Source: Podaxis mareebaensis | Taxonomy: Eukaryota; Basidiomycota; Agaricomycetes; Agaricales; Agaricaceae | Direction: 5' to 3' | Assembly (NCBI GenBank): GCA_018524725.1 | Contig: JAEUWP010000340.1 | Location: 1-37,719 of the forward strand | Length of the DNA stretch: 37,719 nucleotides | Shown: positions 9,159-20,180 of the stretch, in pieces | How positions within the stretch are numbered: position 1 is the stretch's first letter | Layout: each line of letters starts with the position of its first letter | Made by a program: the position numbers and the translations under genes | The notes under the pieces: generated by a model | Database searches by the model: none | Seen by the model: only the letters and a program-made list of their open reading frames with translations | What the model was told of the DNA's origin: nothing

Positions 9159-11871
9159 TGACGAGCTGGATGACCTCTGGTATGCTCTCGACTCTTCCTA
9201 CAATTCCGCCTCGGAGTGCCCAGTCGACCTAGACGCCATTAATTCCTTTGACACCCACCCAGAGCGCCCATGGCTCCCATTTTCCAAGGCCGAATTATTG
9301 GATGCCCTCAACCCCTGTGCTAATGCCTCTGCTCCAGGCCCCAATCACCTGTCGTGGGCTCACATCAAACATCTCATGTCCAACAACACCTTCCTCCACA
9401 ACTTCCTCACATTCGCCACCAAATGTGTTGAATATTCTACCTGGCCGGAACACTTCAAGAACTCCACCTCTGTCATCATCCCTAAACCCAACAAACTGCA
9501 CTACTCTACCCCAAAGATGTTCCGCCCCATCGTTCTTCTCAATACTCTTGGCAAACTCATCGAAAAGATGATCTCCACCCATATGCAATTTGAAGCATCT
9601 CAGCACGACATCGTTCACCCCCTTCAATTCAGCAGGATCATTCAACGCTCCACTGAAGATGCCGGAGTATATGTCACTCACCTCGTCTGAACGGGATGGA
9701 AATGAAAGCTCAAGACAAGTGTCATCACCTTCGACATGGCGCAATTCTTCCCCTCTACCAACCACAGTGTGCTCATTTCCACCCTCTGTCGCCAAGGTTT
9801 CAACTCCCGCCTTGTTTCTTTCTTTTCGGACTACCTTAGTAACCGCTTCACTACTTATTCATGGAACAATAACCTGTCCCCCAAATTTTCCGCTTCTGTT
9901 GGCATTGGCCAAGGTTCTGCTCTTTCGCCTATCCTCACCGCCCTCTCCCTTTCCCCTTTCATGCACCGTTTTTCCAATGACCCCCATTGTAAATTAGTTT
10001 CTTTCATCGATGATGGACTTATCATTGTACAATCAGACTCCTTCACCACTAACTGTCGCCTTCTTTCACAGGTCTACAAGAACTGCAAAGAATACCTCCG
10101 CTGCCTCAGTTTTGTCCTTGAAAGGGATAAAACAGAGGCCTTCCATTTTTCCAACCACCCCTCCCATGAACCCAATCCCCCCATTGTCATTGATGACTCC
10201 TTAACCATCACCCCCAAACCCTTCCTTCGATACCTTGGCTTTTGGTTCGACAGAAGCCTATCCTTCAAGGAACACGTCTGGTTTTATTCCACCAAGGCAC
10301 TCTCCACAGTCCGATGCATGCGCATGCTCAGCAACTCCATACGCGGTCTCTCCCCCCTCCATAAGAGACTTTTATACCGATCCTGTGTCGTTCCTATTGC
10401 GACATATGGATTCTGACTATGGTTCAACTGCAATGCCAAGTACCATGGACTCATCAAGTCCCTCCAATGCATGCAGCGCCAAGCCACCCTATGGATTACA
10501 GGTGCATTCCGCACCACCCCTACAGGTGGGGTTGAGGCCATCGGAGGCCTCATCCCCATCCAACTCCACCTCTTCAAACTCGCTAAGCAATGCTCTCTCC
10601 AATTCCACACCCTCCCCCCCTCCCACCCCCTCAATCTCCTCATGCGCGACATCGACCCACTAGATGTGCGTCAAACCAAACAGCGATCCACAGCACTCGA
10701 CTTTGTCTCAGACGCCCAGCTGGTCACAGACCGGTTCCAGCATCTCCACCCCAGCGCCAAACCAGGCCAGCATCTGCTGGACTTGTTTAGCGACCAAATT
10801 AAATTCTTCGAGTGCCCTGACCCTTCGAAAGAAGGCGCCATGGCACTTCACATAGCTAACGCATCCCGTGCTCATGACCTCGCATTCTCCTCCCCCACTT
10901 CCCTTGCTGTCGCTACAGATGGCTCCGTCCCTTCCAACCCTTCCCTCTCCGCCACTTCTGCTTTCCTTGTCCTTAATTCTTCGGACTCAGACATCATCTC
11001 TTCTTCCGTTCACCCTTGCAGTGAGGTCACTTCTTCTGACTCTGAATCGTACGCTCTCCATCTCGGTTTATTTTCCTCTATATCTAGTGCTCAGTCTCTT
11101 AACATGTCTTCCATTGTAGTTTTTACGGACTCGATTTCATCAGCTAAACTCTTATTTTCCTACAGACCCCACAGCGCGCATCCGGACTCCATTGTGGTTG
11201 CCCCTCTCTTGCACTCCTGGCTCTCCTCCTCCCCTCTCAACCATGTCCATTTCTGGTCCATCCCCTCTGCTGCTAAGTGGTCCATTCATCACCAGGCGCA
11301 CGTCCTCGCCAAGTCTCTCCGTCTCCCCAACCTCCACCATCAACCATTCCGCACCTCCTTGGGGTTTGTTCGCAACCACTACACACAAAAGTGCCTATCT
11401 CTATGGCACCATCTCATGAACAACCCCACTCACCGCGGCCAGTCATGGCTCCCTCTCACTGATGGCACAGGAAACCCCCTGCTCCCCAAATATGCCAATG
11501 GTGGGACCTATCTCAAGTCGCCCCTCAGAACGAACGCCCAACTATGCGTGTGCTTCATGCACTGCATCACCAATCACATGCCCATCAGCACCTTCTGACA
11601 GTGCTTCTTCCCTGGGCACCATATCACCTCCTGCCCATGTGGCGAACCTCTCGAGACACGTGACCACTTACTCGATGCCTGCCCTCGCTTCCACTACCCA
11701 TATGGAGCCCGCGACAGCTTCCATTGGGTCATCCAATTCCTGGACCAAAACCCCACAGCGTTCTCATTCGCTGACCAAATTCAAGGACCCATCACACAAG
11801 AGGAGTTCGCCACCCGCCACCTCAGCCGCAGAGAGTGACTTGCAAGAAATGGAGTCCCGGACGTTCACTAA
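9145..11871 (+). pseudogene. LINE B ORF2, 3' part: reverse transcriptase, RNase H and zinc finger, five TGA stops
   Basis: This continues ORF2 of LINE B from NGKSCDELDDLW to the natural TAA at 11869-11871, all in one frame. The RT spans about 9450-10320, with the catalytic box FIDDGLIIV near 10005. RNase H covers about 10910-11330 (ATDGSV, DSESYAL, FTDSIS). The terminal CPCGEPLET...C finger is near 11640. TGA stops at 9688, 9703, 10414, 11596 and 11836 break it, and LINE A has arginine at every one of these positions. An Arg-to-Trp change in EHVWFYS (Arg in LINE A) is another CGG-to-TGG transition. No insertion or deletion shifts the frame. The product is non-functional as written. Confidence 0.9.
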
Positions 11872-12176
11872 GGGCCTTTCTCTTCTCCCTTTGCCTCGTA
11901 GCTAGCTCCCCACTCCTACCCCTCTCTTATCTCTTTTCTCATTTTCCAATCCTATTACTCGTTTTGTTAAGTTAAGTTACTCTCTCTTTTCATCTCATAC
12001 GTATATAGAGTAGCTCTATCGGCTCTCATACTTTTCTTTTTCTTCTCTTTTCTCCGTTTCCTTTTCCTTTTCCTTTTCTCTAGTTTCGGTATTGGGACTG
12101 CTATCATGCACCCGTTTGTAGTAGCTAGTTCTATTGCAATAAACATTGATTAAAGAAAAAAAAAAAAAAAAAAAAA
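11872..12176 (+). other. LINE B 3' UTR and poly-A tail
   Basis: This is non-coding, pyrimidine-rich DNA with a short CCTTTT tandem near 12058-12078. The family-conserved 3' block runs from about 12080 to 12150. It contains the stem 12098-12103 with 12119-12124, AATAAA at 12138-12143, and 21 A at 12156-12176. Confidence 0.85.
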
Positions 12177-14106
12177 CCACGACAATATTGATGATCTCAA
12201 ACAGAGGCTAGAGGCACTGCAGCTTCATAGCACTGCATCACCTCCACCTGAGAATGTTAGAGCACATGATGAAACCAGTGTAAACCACCCAAGCACTCCT
12301 TTGGAGTGCCACATTTGCTGTGATACTAGCCTCAACCCTGGATTGGTCTACACTGGCAGCCAGGCCATCCTCTCCCAGCTTTACAATGCTAAACATTCCA
12401 TCTTGCACCTTGCACAATCTGTAGAGGAGTTCTTGCCAACTTATCCCTTGTCCAGAGGCTCAAAAAATGCATTCAGAGACCTTGGCAGGACTTACAAATC
12501 TGTTTTAGTTGATCTGAAGCAATTGATCACCCTGTCTCATGCTGAGATGGAAGTTCATGAACTGTGGGATCAACTGCAGTGCATATGGAGGAGACTTGGC
12601 CAGATTCGAGAATGTCATGATGAAGCAAAGTCTTCCAGCTGAGACCTGAGCAACCAGTATAATACAGGTGGGTGCTCCTAATTACCTCCAGTATGCTCAG
12701 TTGTTCACAACCTCCTAGAACATCACTTTGACAGTATCCTACCTAATGCTGATCCCATCACTCAGGTCATTTTATTCTCAATCATTGCCTGCAACATAAT
12801 GCTTGGGCTTCCTAGATGTGGCACCAACTTCCTACTGGGAACATCATACTATGTGATCCAATTATCCCTTATGCCCTTGAAACCCAACTTGGGACCATCT
12901 GAGGAGAAATTATTGTCCAACTTCCCACAAGACAGTCATTCCATCCTGGAGTGCTTCCATCTGGAAGGAAAATCAACCACCTATGCAGTCTGTCCCAACC
13001 TGACATGTCATAAGACTTATCCCCCTACTGCACACAATTCCTCCACTGAGTATCTGGCTTGATGCAACCACAAGGAATTTCCTAGCCAGAGCAATTGTGA
13101 CTCTGTCCTCACCAAAGTTATTGAAGGCAAGGCACAAGTGCCTATCAAGCATTTCATGTATTTCCACTTCAAAGACTGGCTCACTGGTCTTCTTTCACAC
13201 CCCAGATTTGAAAAGATGATGGACAATGGGTGGGAACAAACACGTTGTGACAGCCCAGCACAAATGCAAGACATCTTTGATGGATCCATGCTTCAAATGT
13301 TCAATGGACCAGATGGAAAGCATTTTGGCTTAGCACAGGGTGAGGGTCGATACATGTTTGGTTTGTGCATTGACTTCTTCAATCCTTTTGGCAACAAGCA
13401 AGCAGGGAAAAAAGTGTCTATTGGCATGGTCTCACTCATCTGTCTCAACCTCCTCCTTGATCAATGCTATAAACCTGAAAACATGTATCTTGCTGGTATT
13501 ATCCCTGGTCTGAATGAGCCCCCATTGACTGCAATAAACCACTATCTGAAGCCCCTTATTGATGAATTCCTCAAATTCTGGGGGATAGGTGTCTTCTTCA
13601 GTTGCACACACTGCCATCCCAGAGGTCACCACATATGCTGTGGGCTTGTGGCTGTGATTTGCGACCTTCTTGCTGTGTGGAAGACTGCAGGGTTTGCAGC
13701 ATGTACACACAACTTTTTCTGTTCTATCTGCCACTGTACTCAGTGTAGCCATGGTTATAGGAACACAAATTACACATCCTGGGATCACCATACAAATGAT
13801 CAGTGCTGCCAACAGGCTGAGCAATACCAGTCTGCCACCAATGAACATGCATGGAAGCTGGTGTTTGATTCAGCTGGCATTCAATGGTCTAAACTCCTTT
13901 GCCTCCCCTACTTCGACCCCTCACAATTTGTTGTTGTTGATCCAATGCACAACCTATTTCTTGGTCTACTCAAGGAACACTTTGATAACATCCTTGGCGT
14001 TTGTGTCCAGAAGCATGTAAATGAACCTGCATGCCACATCTCCTTGTCTTCTGAATGGCAGGACCTTCCTAGTGGTGACAGGGAGTCTGTTGACCACTTA
14101 AGGCAC
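12177..14106 (+). pseudogene. Tnp2-type (CACTA/EnSpm) transposase, broken fragment
   Basis: This is a relic of a cut-and-paste transposase of the plant/fungal Tnp2 family. Recognisable segments include TTYAVCPNLTCHKTYPP, HFKDWLTGLLSHPRFEKMMD, FFNPFGNKQAGKKVS, YLAGIIPGLNEPPLTAINHY, FFCSICHC and VVDPMHNLFLGLL. The Asp in FFNPF's preceding residue and the Asp in DPMHN are candidate catalytic acids. The 5' end is cut by the LINE B tail and the 3' end by the gypsy-1 LTR at 14107, so the last acidic residue is missing. TGA stops at 12640 and 13060 lie in an otherwise shared frame. A TAA at 12679 falls in a probable 33-nt intron, 12668-12700, that keeps phase. The codons are CpG-poor, so this is an old copy. 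Confidence 0.88.
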
Positions 14107-15559
14107 TGATGGGGCAGCTAATTTGTAGTACTTTTGATAAATGTGTTTTTGTTAAAGTGGTATAGAAATATAATAAAAGTATCACAAAAAGCCACACCCT
14201 AACAAGTTCATGGGGGACTCTGGTTCAGAATGAAAACAGTAGTTAGAAATGCAAAAATGAAGTGTTTCACGAGAAATAGGGAGTTGTGAAGGAATGGGGG
14301 GAGTATGTTATGTGCTTTGTGCTTTCAAGGAATGCAAGGTTTTTTATAGAATGCTGTCATGAGATGGCCTCTACAATTTTCCTAGTTCAAAGCTGAACTA
14401 AGACTGTTTGTTCTAGGGAAGGAGTCTCTCTTGTAGCATCACTACAATTTATAAGTACTAAAGAAATCATGGTAGTGAGAACCTTTCCTCACTACAACTA
14501 GTAATATACTGACTCATATTGATAAGTCCTTCTGACCATCAGTACGCAGCTGCAATGTATCTCTAGCTAGTCCTGCTAAGACTATCTCTGACTTCTCAAC
14601 TTATGGAAACTTCTGGGAACTACTGACTCTTATGTTCTGCTTTTCGCTAATAGGTCATGTCGACTGAAGAAAACTCCTATAAATGCTTTAACTATCACTT
14701 ATTAGTTGTTGAATACACAACAACCCTCTAAGCAAAGCTTCAGCAGGAATTCCCTTGCTTTACCTTGCATCATTGAGGGGATTTTATATTATAGGCTGAG
14801 GAGTGATTACAATCTAATGTTACAATATTCTGACTCAACAAATGATTATGCATACAAGTACAGAGTCATATAATCTATAATCTACATTATTCTCTGCCCA
14901 ATAGGATGTTCTGACAGTGAACATGTATGCATTTCTACTGGACATGTGGACTGATAAAGTATGTGTGTATGATATTTATCAGTTTCTGCTGACCAAATCT
15001 ACTGTATGTGTAACACTATTCATCATTCCTAACTCAATAGTATTATAAACCTTCATTCCCTCCATTCTGGACTGCTTTGGGTCACCAGTGGTTAATGAGT
15101 CACGTGGTCAGTGTCTTCACGAGATTAGTGAATCTCATCTACTGAGAGGACATGTTGATCCCTTAGTTAGGTAGTCTGTTTTCTGACTCGGATTTTGTCT
15201 GCTGAGGTCATAGCTGAACTAAGCCTTTTGATACATAGTGGCAGCTAAGCATACTACTGAATGAGGTAGTCCTTGGTGTTGTTTATGTGATAAAGGATCT
15301 TCATGAGGATGGGATTGGTGGATATTCTTCAGTAATATAGTCCTGACTTCAATAAGAGTATTGAGTCAACAGCATATGGATACTTCTAGTTGGTACAGTT
15401 TTCCCAATCTAGGTGCCTAGACTAACCACTGGGGAATCCTCATGAGGTACTGAGGTCACTTCTAGTGTAAGTTCATAGTCTGTTATCTTAGCCACTAAAA
15501 TTGATTATATTCTAATCCAGTTACTGTTTTCATGACTGAAAACTGTTGCAGCCATAACA
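14107..15559 (-). repeat. Gypsy-1 3' LTR (1,453 bp)
   Basis: The left edge is exact: the TG at 14107 begins a 119-bp stretch identical to 31640-31758. The right edge is inferred. On the - strand the LTR would start TGTTATGG at 15559, immediately after a purine run typical of a polypurine tract, and it ends in CA at 14107. The sequence is AT-rich with no credible ORF. Promoter and polyadenylation signals should lie here, but I could not single them out. Confidence 0.82.
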
Positions 15560-15569
15560 TCTCCCCCCC
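15560..15569 (-). promoter_or_regulatory. Gypsy-1 polypurine tract
   Basis: The - strand reads GGGGGGGAGA directly before the LTR start TGTTATGG. Such a tract primes plus-strand cDNA synthesis in LTR elements, and its position supports the LTR boundary at 15559. Confidence 0.8.
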
Positions 15570-15718
15570 ACTATAAATGACTGTCCTCAGTCATCCTTGT
15601 GCAGGACTACTGTCAATAATATCTTATGTCTGTACTTGTTTCCCTGACTCTGATCCACCTGTGACTTTTCGCAAACTAAATCCTTGTGCTGAGGATATAT
15701 ACCAATTTCCCTAAGAGC

Positions 15719-16000
15719 TCAATACACTTCTCTTATTGTGAGAATATCCATGGGTATCTCAGGGATGCTAGCTAACACCATACTGTATTCTACTCCTGGA
15801 ACTTCGTGTTGTCCTAGTTTCTCTGCATGGGATACAGAAATTCCAGGGTTCTGTTCTATTAGGAAATTCTTAACTGGGATTTCCAGATTTGAGGACTCTC
15901 TTCCTAAGAATTTTATATCATCCTCCAAATCCATTGCTACAGAGAGCTTGGAGGAGGGTTTGTCCAGAGAAGTCCCTGGTCTTCTTTGACACTTGGACAC
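15719..16000 (-). CDS. Short ORF of unknown function between polypurine tract and cargo gene 1
   Basis: An open frame of about 93 codons lies on the gag-pol strand. It starts with GTG at 16000; the first ATG is at MDLEDDIKFLGR, about residue 23. It ends in TGA at 15721-15719. The composition is balanced and protein-like (EIPVKNFLIEQNPGISVSHAEK). It sits 150 bp from the 3' LTR, where some LTR elements keep a third ORF. I do not recognise a domain. It may be a remnant of a longer ORF or chance. Confidence 0.35.
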   Translation of the reverse strand: MSKCQRRPGTSLDKPSSKLSVAMDLEDDIKFLGRESSNLEIPVKNFLIEQNPGISVSHAEKLGQHEVPGVEYSMVLASIPEIPMDILTIREVY

Positions 16001-16299
16001 TTCTCCAATCTATTATTAGATTCTCATGGAGCCTGATCATCCAGCCCCTGAGGGCTATAGATCAGATTCACAATCTATGACACTGCTATTCTAATGTTTC
16101 ATTGATCAATTTTAGAATTTTTGTTAATTTTGAGTTCATTTCTATTGTGAAGATGGAGAACTCGTATCATAGTGATAAGCCACCACCCTAGTTCTAGGAA
16201 GAACCTGGTTGCTTCTTCTGTATTTCACATTAATTAGAAGTTTAATCCTAATTAACTTTTGGGCAGTTGGAGACCCATTTTACATGTCCCCATATTCTG

Positions 16300-16377
16300 T
16301 TTAAATAGAGGAATCTGCACTAGCTAAGTCTTCCTTATCCTATCATTCTCATTACCACCACCTTTTCTCAATTCAAC
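16300..16377 (+). promoter_or_regulatory. Putative core promoter and leader of cargo gene 1
   Basis: A TATA-like TTTAAATAG at 16300-16308 lies 70-78 bp before the ATG at 16378. A C/T-rich stretch follows it, a layout common in fungal promoters. The region also lies inside a retrotransposon, so the gene appears to bring its own promoter on the strand opposite to gag-pol. Confidence 0.45.
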
Positions 16378-16411
16378 ATGTCCAATCAGTCCCCTGCCAC
16401 CAAAGCTCTCC

Positions 16412-16426
16412 AGATGCTTTCCTTGA
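16412..16426 (+). repeat. Target-site duplication of LINE C, left copy
   Basis: AGATGCTTTCCTTGA in exon 1 of cargo gene 1 is repeated exactly at 20166-20180. The first A may instead belong to the poly-A tail, so the duplication is 14 or 15 bp. Confidence 0.93.
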
Positions 16427-16427
16427 C

Positions 16428-19400
16428 CTGATTGGGATCATAACGCTCCTCATCACTCAGCATGTGTGGACTTGCTCTGTGACATCATGGAATCGATCAG
16501 TCTCACCAGATCCACTCTGATCCATTATTCCCCTACACACTTTCCTGATGATCCTAACAAATCTGCAACAGTGATCGATCTGATATTTGTGATCTCCCCT
16601 GAAGATCTCCCTGCCCCAATGCATTCATACCAACATGTTTGGAGATCATGATCCAATCATGTCCCTCTCTTCACACATGTCCCCTTATCCTTGCTTGCCC
16701 ACCCCATTATCACTAAGCATACTATACCGAGAGATTCTGAAGAAGAAGCTCTGTTCCTATACAATTGTTCATGATGCATAAAAGCCATCCAGCCTGTTTT
16801 CACCCCATCAGAAGATGTCAATAAATATGCTTCCTCTCTCTTCAATATCATCTCTGAAGAATGGAACACCAACACTGTTGAGGTTAAAATATGCTGACGC
16901 TTGAAACCTTGGTGGAACAACCAATGTTCTGATGCCCTATATGCTTTCAATGCCCACAGAACCAAGTGCAACTGGATGAACTTCAGGCATACCACTAGGA
17001 AAGCAAAGCAAGCTTTCTTTGATCAAAAAATCCTGGAGATCTCAAAGGGGAAAAAACGTCCTTGGGATCTGATGTCATGGGTCAAGAAGCAAAATCTTCC
17101 CCCTTCCCAATCCATCCTCCACAAGGGTCAACCATGTGATGAACCAGAAAGCCTATGGAAAGCACTTGATGAGACTTACAACATGGTATCCAACAGACCT
17201 GTCGACCTCAACACAGCCAATTTCACTCCAGACCAGAAAGAGAGATCTTGGCCCCCTTTTTTGACATGAGAACTAACAGATGCCTTACTCCCATGTGCCA
17301 ACTCCTCTGCCCCAGGCCCAGACCATCTCATGTGGGCCCACATCAAATTCCTCATGTCTGATGATGACATCAAATCAAACTTCACCATCTTCACCTCTGC
17401 ATGCATTCAATTTCACACATGGCCAGAATATTTCAAGACGTCCACTTTGGTCATCATCCCTAAACTGAACAAACCCCATTATTCAATGCCTAAAATGTTC
17501 TGGCCCATCGTCCTCCTAAACACCTTAGGCAAACTTATTGAAAAGATGATCTCCAATCGTCTCCAATTCAAATCAACTCAGTTCGATCTTGTACATCCCC
17601 TCCAATTTGGGGGCATCATTCATCGCTCAATGGAAGATGCAGGAGTCTTTGTTACTCATATGGTCCACTTGGGTTGGAAAAAGAACTTGAAAATGAGCAT
17701 CCTCGCCTTTGATGTCACTCAATTCTTCCCCTCTATTAACCACTTTCTTTTAATTGAAATTCTCAAAAGACATGGTTTTCATTCATCAGTAGTCTCTTTC
17801 TTTTTGGATTACTTAGTTGATCATTTCACTAAATATTCCTGGAACAATGAATCTTCTCCTCCATTCCCTGCTTCTGTAGGCATAGGACAAGGCTCTGCTC
17901 TTTCACCCATTTTGACCGCTCTTTACCTCTCCCCATTCATTCATAAATTCTCTAATAATGCTCAGTGTAAACTTCTTTCTTTTGTAGATGATGGTCTCAT
18001 TATCATACAATCTGACTCTTTCCATACCAATTGTAAACTACTCACTTCTGTATATCTTAGTTGCAAACAATTACTGACATCCATGGGCCTCACTCTTGAA
18101 CATGATAAGACAGAGGCCTTTCACTTTTCCAACCATCCTTGGGCAGAACCAGATCCACACATCATCGTCAATCATCCCACTGACAGCCAACTCACCTTCA
18201 TTCCCAAATGTCACCTTCAGTATCTGGGCTTTTACTTCGATCGGGGACTCTCATTTAAAGAACACGTCTGATATTACTCTACAAAGGTGCTATCTACAGT
18301 CAAGTGTATGTGTCTTCTTGGAAATTCTATCTGAGGCCTCTCCCCTCTACATAAGCATCTTCTTTATAGATCTTGTGTTGTTCCTATAGCCATCTACAGG
18401 TTCCATTTATGGTTTAACCACAACAGCCAATACAAAGGCCTCATCAAACAACTTCAACAAATGCAACAGTCTGCAGCCTTATGGATCACCAGCACATTTT
18501 GCACTACACCCACTGGAGGAGTTGAGGCTATCGCTGGTCTCATCCCCATCCAATTACACCTCTTCAAACTTGCCAAGTGCTGCTCTCTTCACTTCCAAAC
18601 CCTTCCCCCATCCCACCCCCTCAAAATCCTCACACGTGATGTTGACCCTCTTGATGTGCGCTCTACCAAAACTCAATCCACAGCATTAGATTTTGTATCT
18701 GACACCCAATTAGTTTCAGATTGATTTAACTGCCTCCATCCAAGTGCCAAGCCTGGTCAGCATCTAGTTGATCACTTTGAATCCCAAATTCATTTCCACC
18801 AATGTCCCACTCCTGCTGATAACAACATAAAAGTTAGATATATACAATCTCTTAACATAGCTAGAGATTCTTCTTTCTCCTCCCCTGTATCATTAGTAGC
18901 CTCTTCTGATGGTTCTGTTCCCCTTGACCTGCAGCTCTCTGCTACCTCTGCTTTTCTTGTTTTTGGTTCCTCTGCCTCAGACATTCTCTCTTCTTCTGTC
19001 TGCCCCTGTGGGGAAGTTCTCTCTTCTGATTCTGAATTGTATGCTATCTGTCTCAGTCTCTTTTCCTCTATCTCTCTCACTATCTCTCATAGCTGTTCCT
19101 CTATCTCTTTCTTCACAGACTCTATTTCTTCAGCAAAACTTCTCTTTAACTATGGCCCCCACAGTGCTCACAAGGATGCTTTAGCAGTCATCCCTCTTCT
19201 CTGAGAGTGGTTGTCTTCTTCCCCCCTCAATAACATCCATTTCTGGTCAGTCCCTTCCTCTGAAAAATGGTTGGTTCACTTCCAAGCACACAACCTTGCC
19301 AAGTCACTGTGCATTCCCAACAATCCATGGTTCCCTATCTGCACCTCCCTAGGTTATGTTCGCAACCATTATACCACCAAATGTCTCGCTCTTTGGAGGC

Positions 19401-19861
19401 AAAAGATGAACATTCCCAAATACTGAGGCCATAACTGGCTTCCACTTACCAACCCAGTGGATCAACTTCTAGAACCCAAATACACCAACAGTGGCACTTG
19501 GCTCTCATCAGGCCTTGGTGCTGACCCCAATCTTTGTGCGCACTTCACACGCTGTGTAACTGACCATGTGCCTATCGGCACCTTCAGACAGTGCTTCTTC
19601 CCAGGATGCTACATCACCTCCTGCCCATGCAGCAAAGAACTTGAGACCTGGGACCACATCATCCACCATTGTCCCCTTTATTATCAGCCTTATAGTATTC
19701 ATATGAATACCTTTTGGCTCATTGAGTTCCTTCATGCAAACCTGGCAGCTTTCTCCTTTGCTGACCAGATACAAGGACGAATTACATTTGAGGATTACAA
19801 CACTCGACAGCTTACTCGACGAGAGAGACTGGCTTTACATGGCACTCCAGACATTCACTAA
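16428..19861 (+). pseudogene. LINE C ORF2 fragment: part of endonuclease, reverse transcriptase, RNase H, zinc finger
   Basis: One reading frame runs from the truncation point to TAA at 19859-19861, about 1,144 codons, without any insertion or deletion that shifts it. The C-terminal third of the endonuclease comes first (VIDLIFV). The RT lies at about 17450-18420 with FVDDGLIII near 17983. RNase H is at about 18900-19310 (SSDGSV in place of TDGS, DSELYAI, FTDSIS). The CPCSKELET...H...C finger is near 19622. Nine internal stops, at 16649, 16772, 16895, 17267, 18269, 18332, 18722, 19202 and 19424, are all TGA. At 18269, 18332, 18722 and 19424 LINE A has arginine. The RNase H change Thr-Asp to Ser-Asp keeps the acidic residue. 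Confidence 0.9.
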
Positions 19862-20166
19862 AGGGTCTTCTCTCTTTCTCTTTCATCTCTCATATGTACA
19901 CTTGCCTCTTGCTAGCTCCATCTTTCCTCTCCTCTTCATCTTCATCTCTTTTCTCTCTCTCTGTTTGATTAGTTGTACACTATATCATGTGTTGGTTGCC
20001 TCATAGCTAGCTCCCTCACTCCCTCTCCTCATTCTTCTTTCCCTTTTCTCTTCTTCTCTATTTCTTTCTTTTGTTTGTAGGTTTCGGTTCTTGGGACTGC
20101 TATCATGTACCTGTTTGTAGTAGCTAGACTATTGCAATAAATGTTGATTTAAAAAAAAAAAAAAAA
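19862..20166 (+). other. LINE C 3' UTR and poly-A tail
   Basis: This is non-coding and pyrimidine-rich. The last 70 bp are conserved with LINEs A and B despite strong divergence elsewhere. They include the stem 20097-20102 with 20118-20123, AATAAA at 20136-20141, and A residues at 20151-20166. Confidence 0.85.
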
Positions 20167-20180
20167 GATGCTTTCCTTGA
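20166..20180 (+). repeat. Target-site duplication of LINE C, right copy
   Basis: This is the exact second copy of AGATGCTTTCCTTGA (first copy 16412-16426). Exon 1 of cargo gene 1 resumes in frame after it. Confidence 0.93.

Larger units (their letters stand above)
1..12176 (+). mobile_element. LINE B: Tad1/I-like non-LTR retrotransposon, interrupted by LINE A, 5' end outside window
   Basis: This is a non-LTR retrotransposon copy read on the + strand in two pieces, 1-2223 and 9145-12176. The order is ORF1 with zinc knuckles, ORF2 (endonuclease, reverse transcriptase, RNase H, C-terminal Cys/His finger), a 3' UTR with AATAAA at 12138-12143, and an A run at 12156-12176. Protein and 3' UTR similarity to LINE A, 2224-9144 on the other strand, shows they are one family. 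The 5' end lies left of the window, so its target duplication cannot be seen. Both ORFs carry only TGA nonsense codons, with no frame disruption once LINE A is removed. It is therefore an inactive copy decayed by substitution. The DNA right of the A run belongs to a Tnp2-like transposase gene. Confidence 0.93.
16427..20166 (+). mobile_element. LINE C: 5'-truncated, diverged member of the same LINE family
   Basis: A 3.74-kb LINE copy on the + strand begins abruptly inside the endonuclease domain (aligning with PKWDPH of LINE B). It ends in a 16-nt A run at 20151-20166 after AATAAA at 20136-20141. Exact 14-15-bp target duplications flank it. The 5' truncation is the usual outcome of incomplete target-primed reverse transcription. 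It has lost most CpG sites and has nine TGA stops, so it is older or more heavily methylated than LINE A. It lies in exon 1 of cargo gene 1, in the same direction as that gene and antisense to gypsy-1 gag-pol. Confidence 0.94.

Noticed and set aside
12679..12681. An in-frame TAA in the Tnp2 relic as an exception to the TGA rule
   Set aside because: It lies in 12668-12700, which has GT-AG ends and preserves phase, so it is probably a very short intron. I am not certain.
14107..15559. A gene in the 1.45-kb region after Tnp2
   Set aside because: There is no ORF of note, and the LTR match at 31640 plus the polypurine tract explain it as an LTR.
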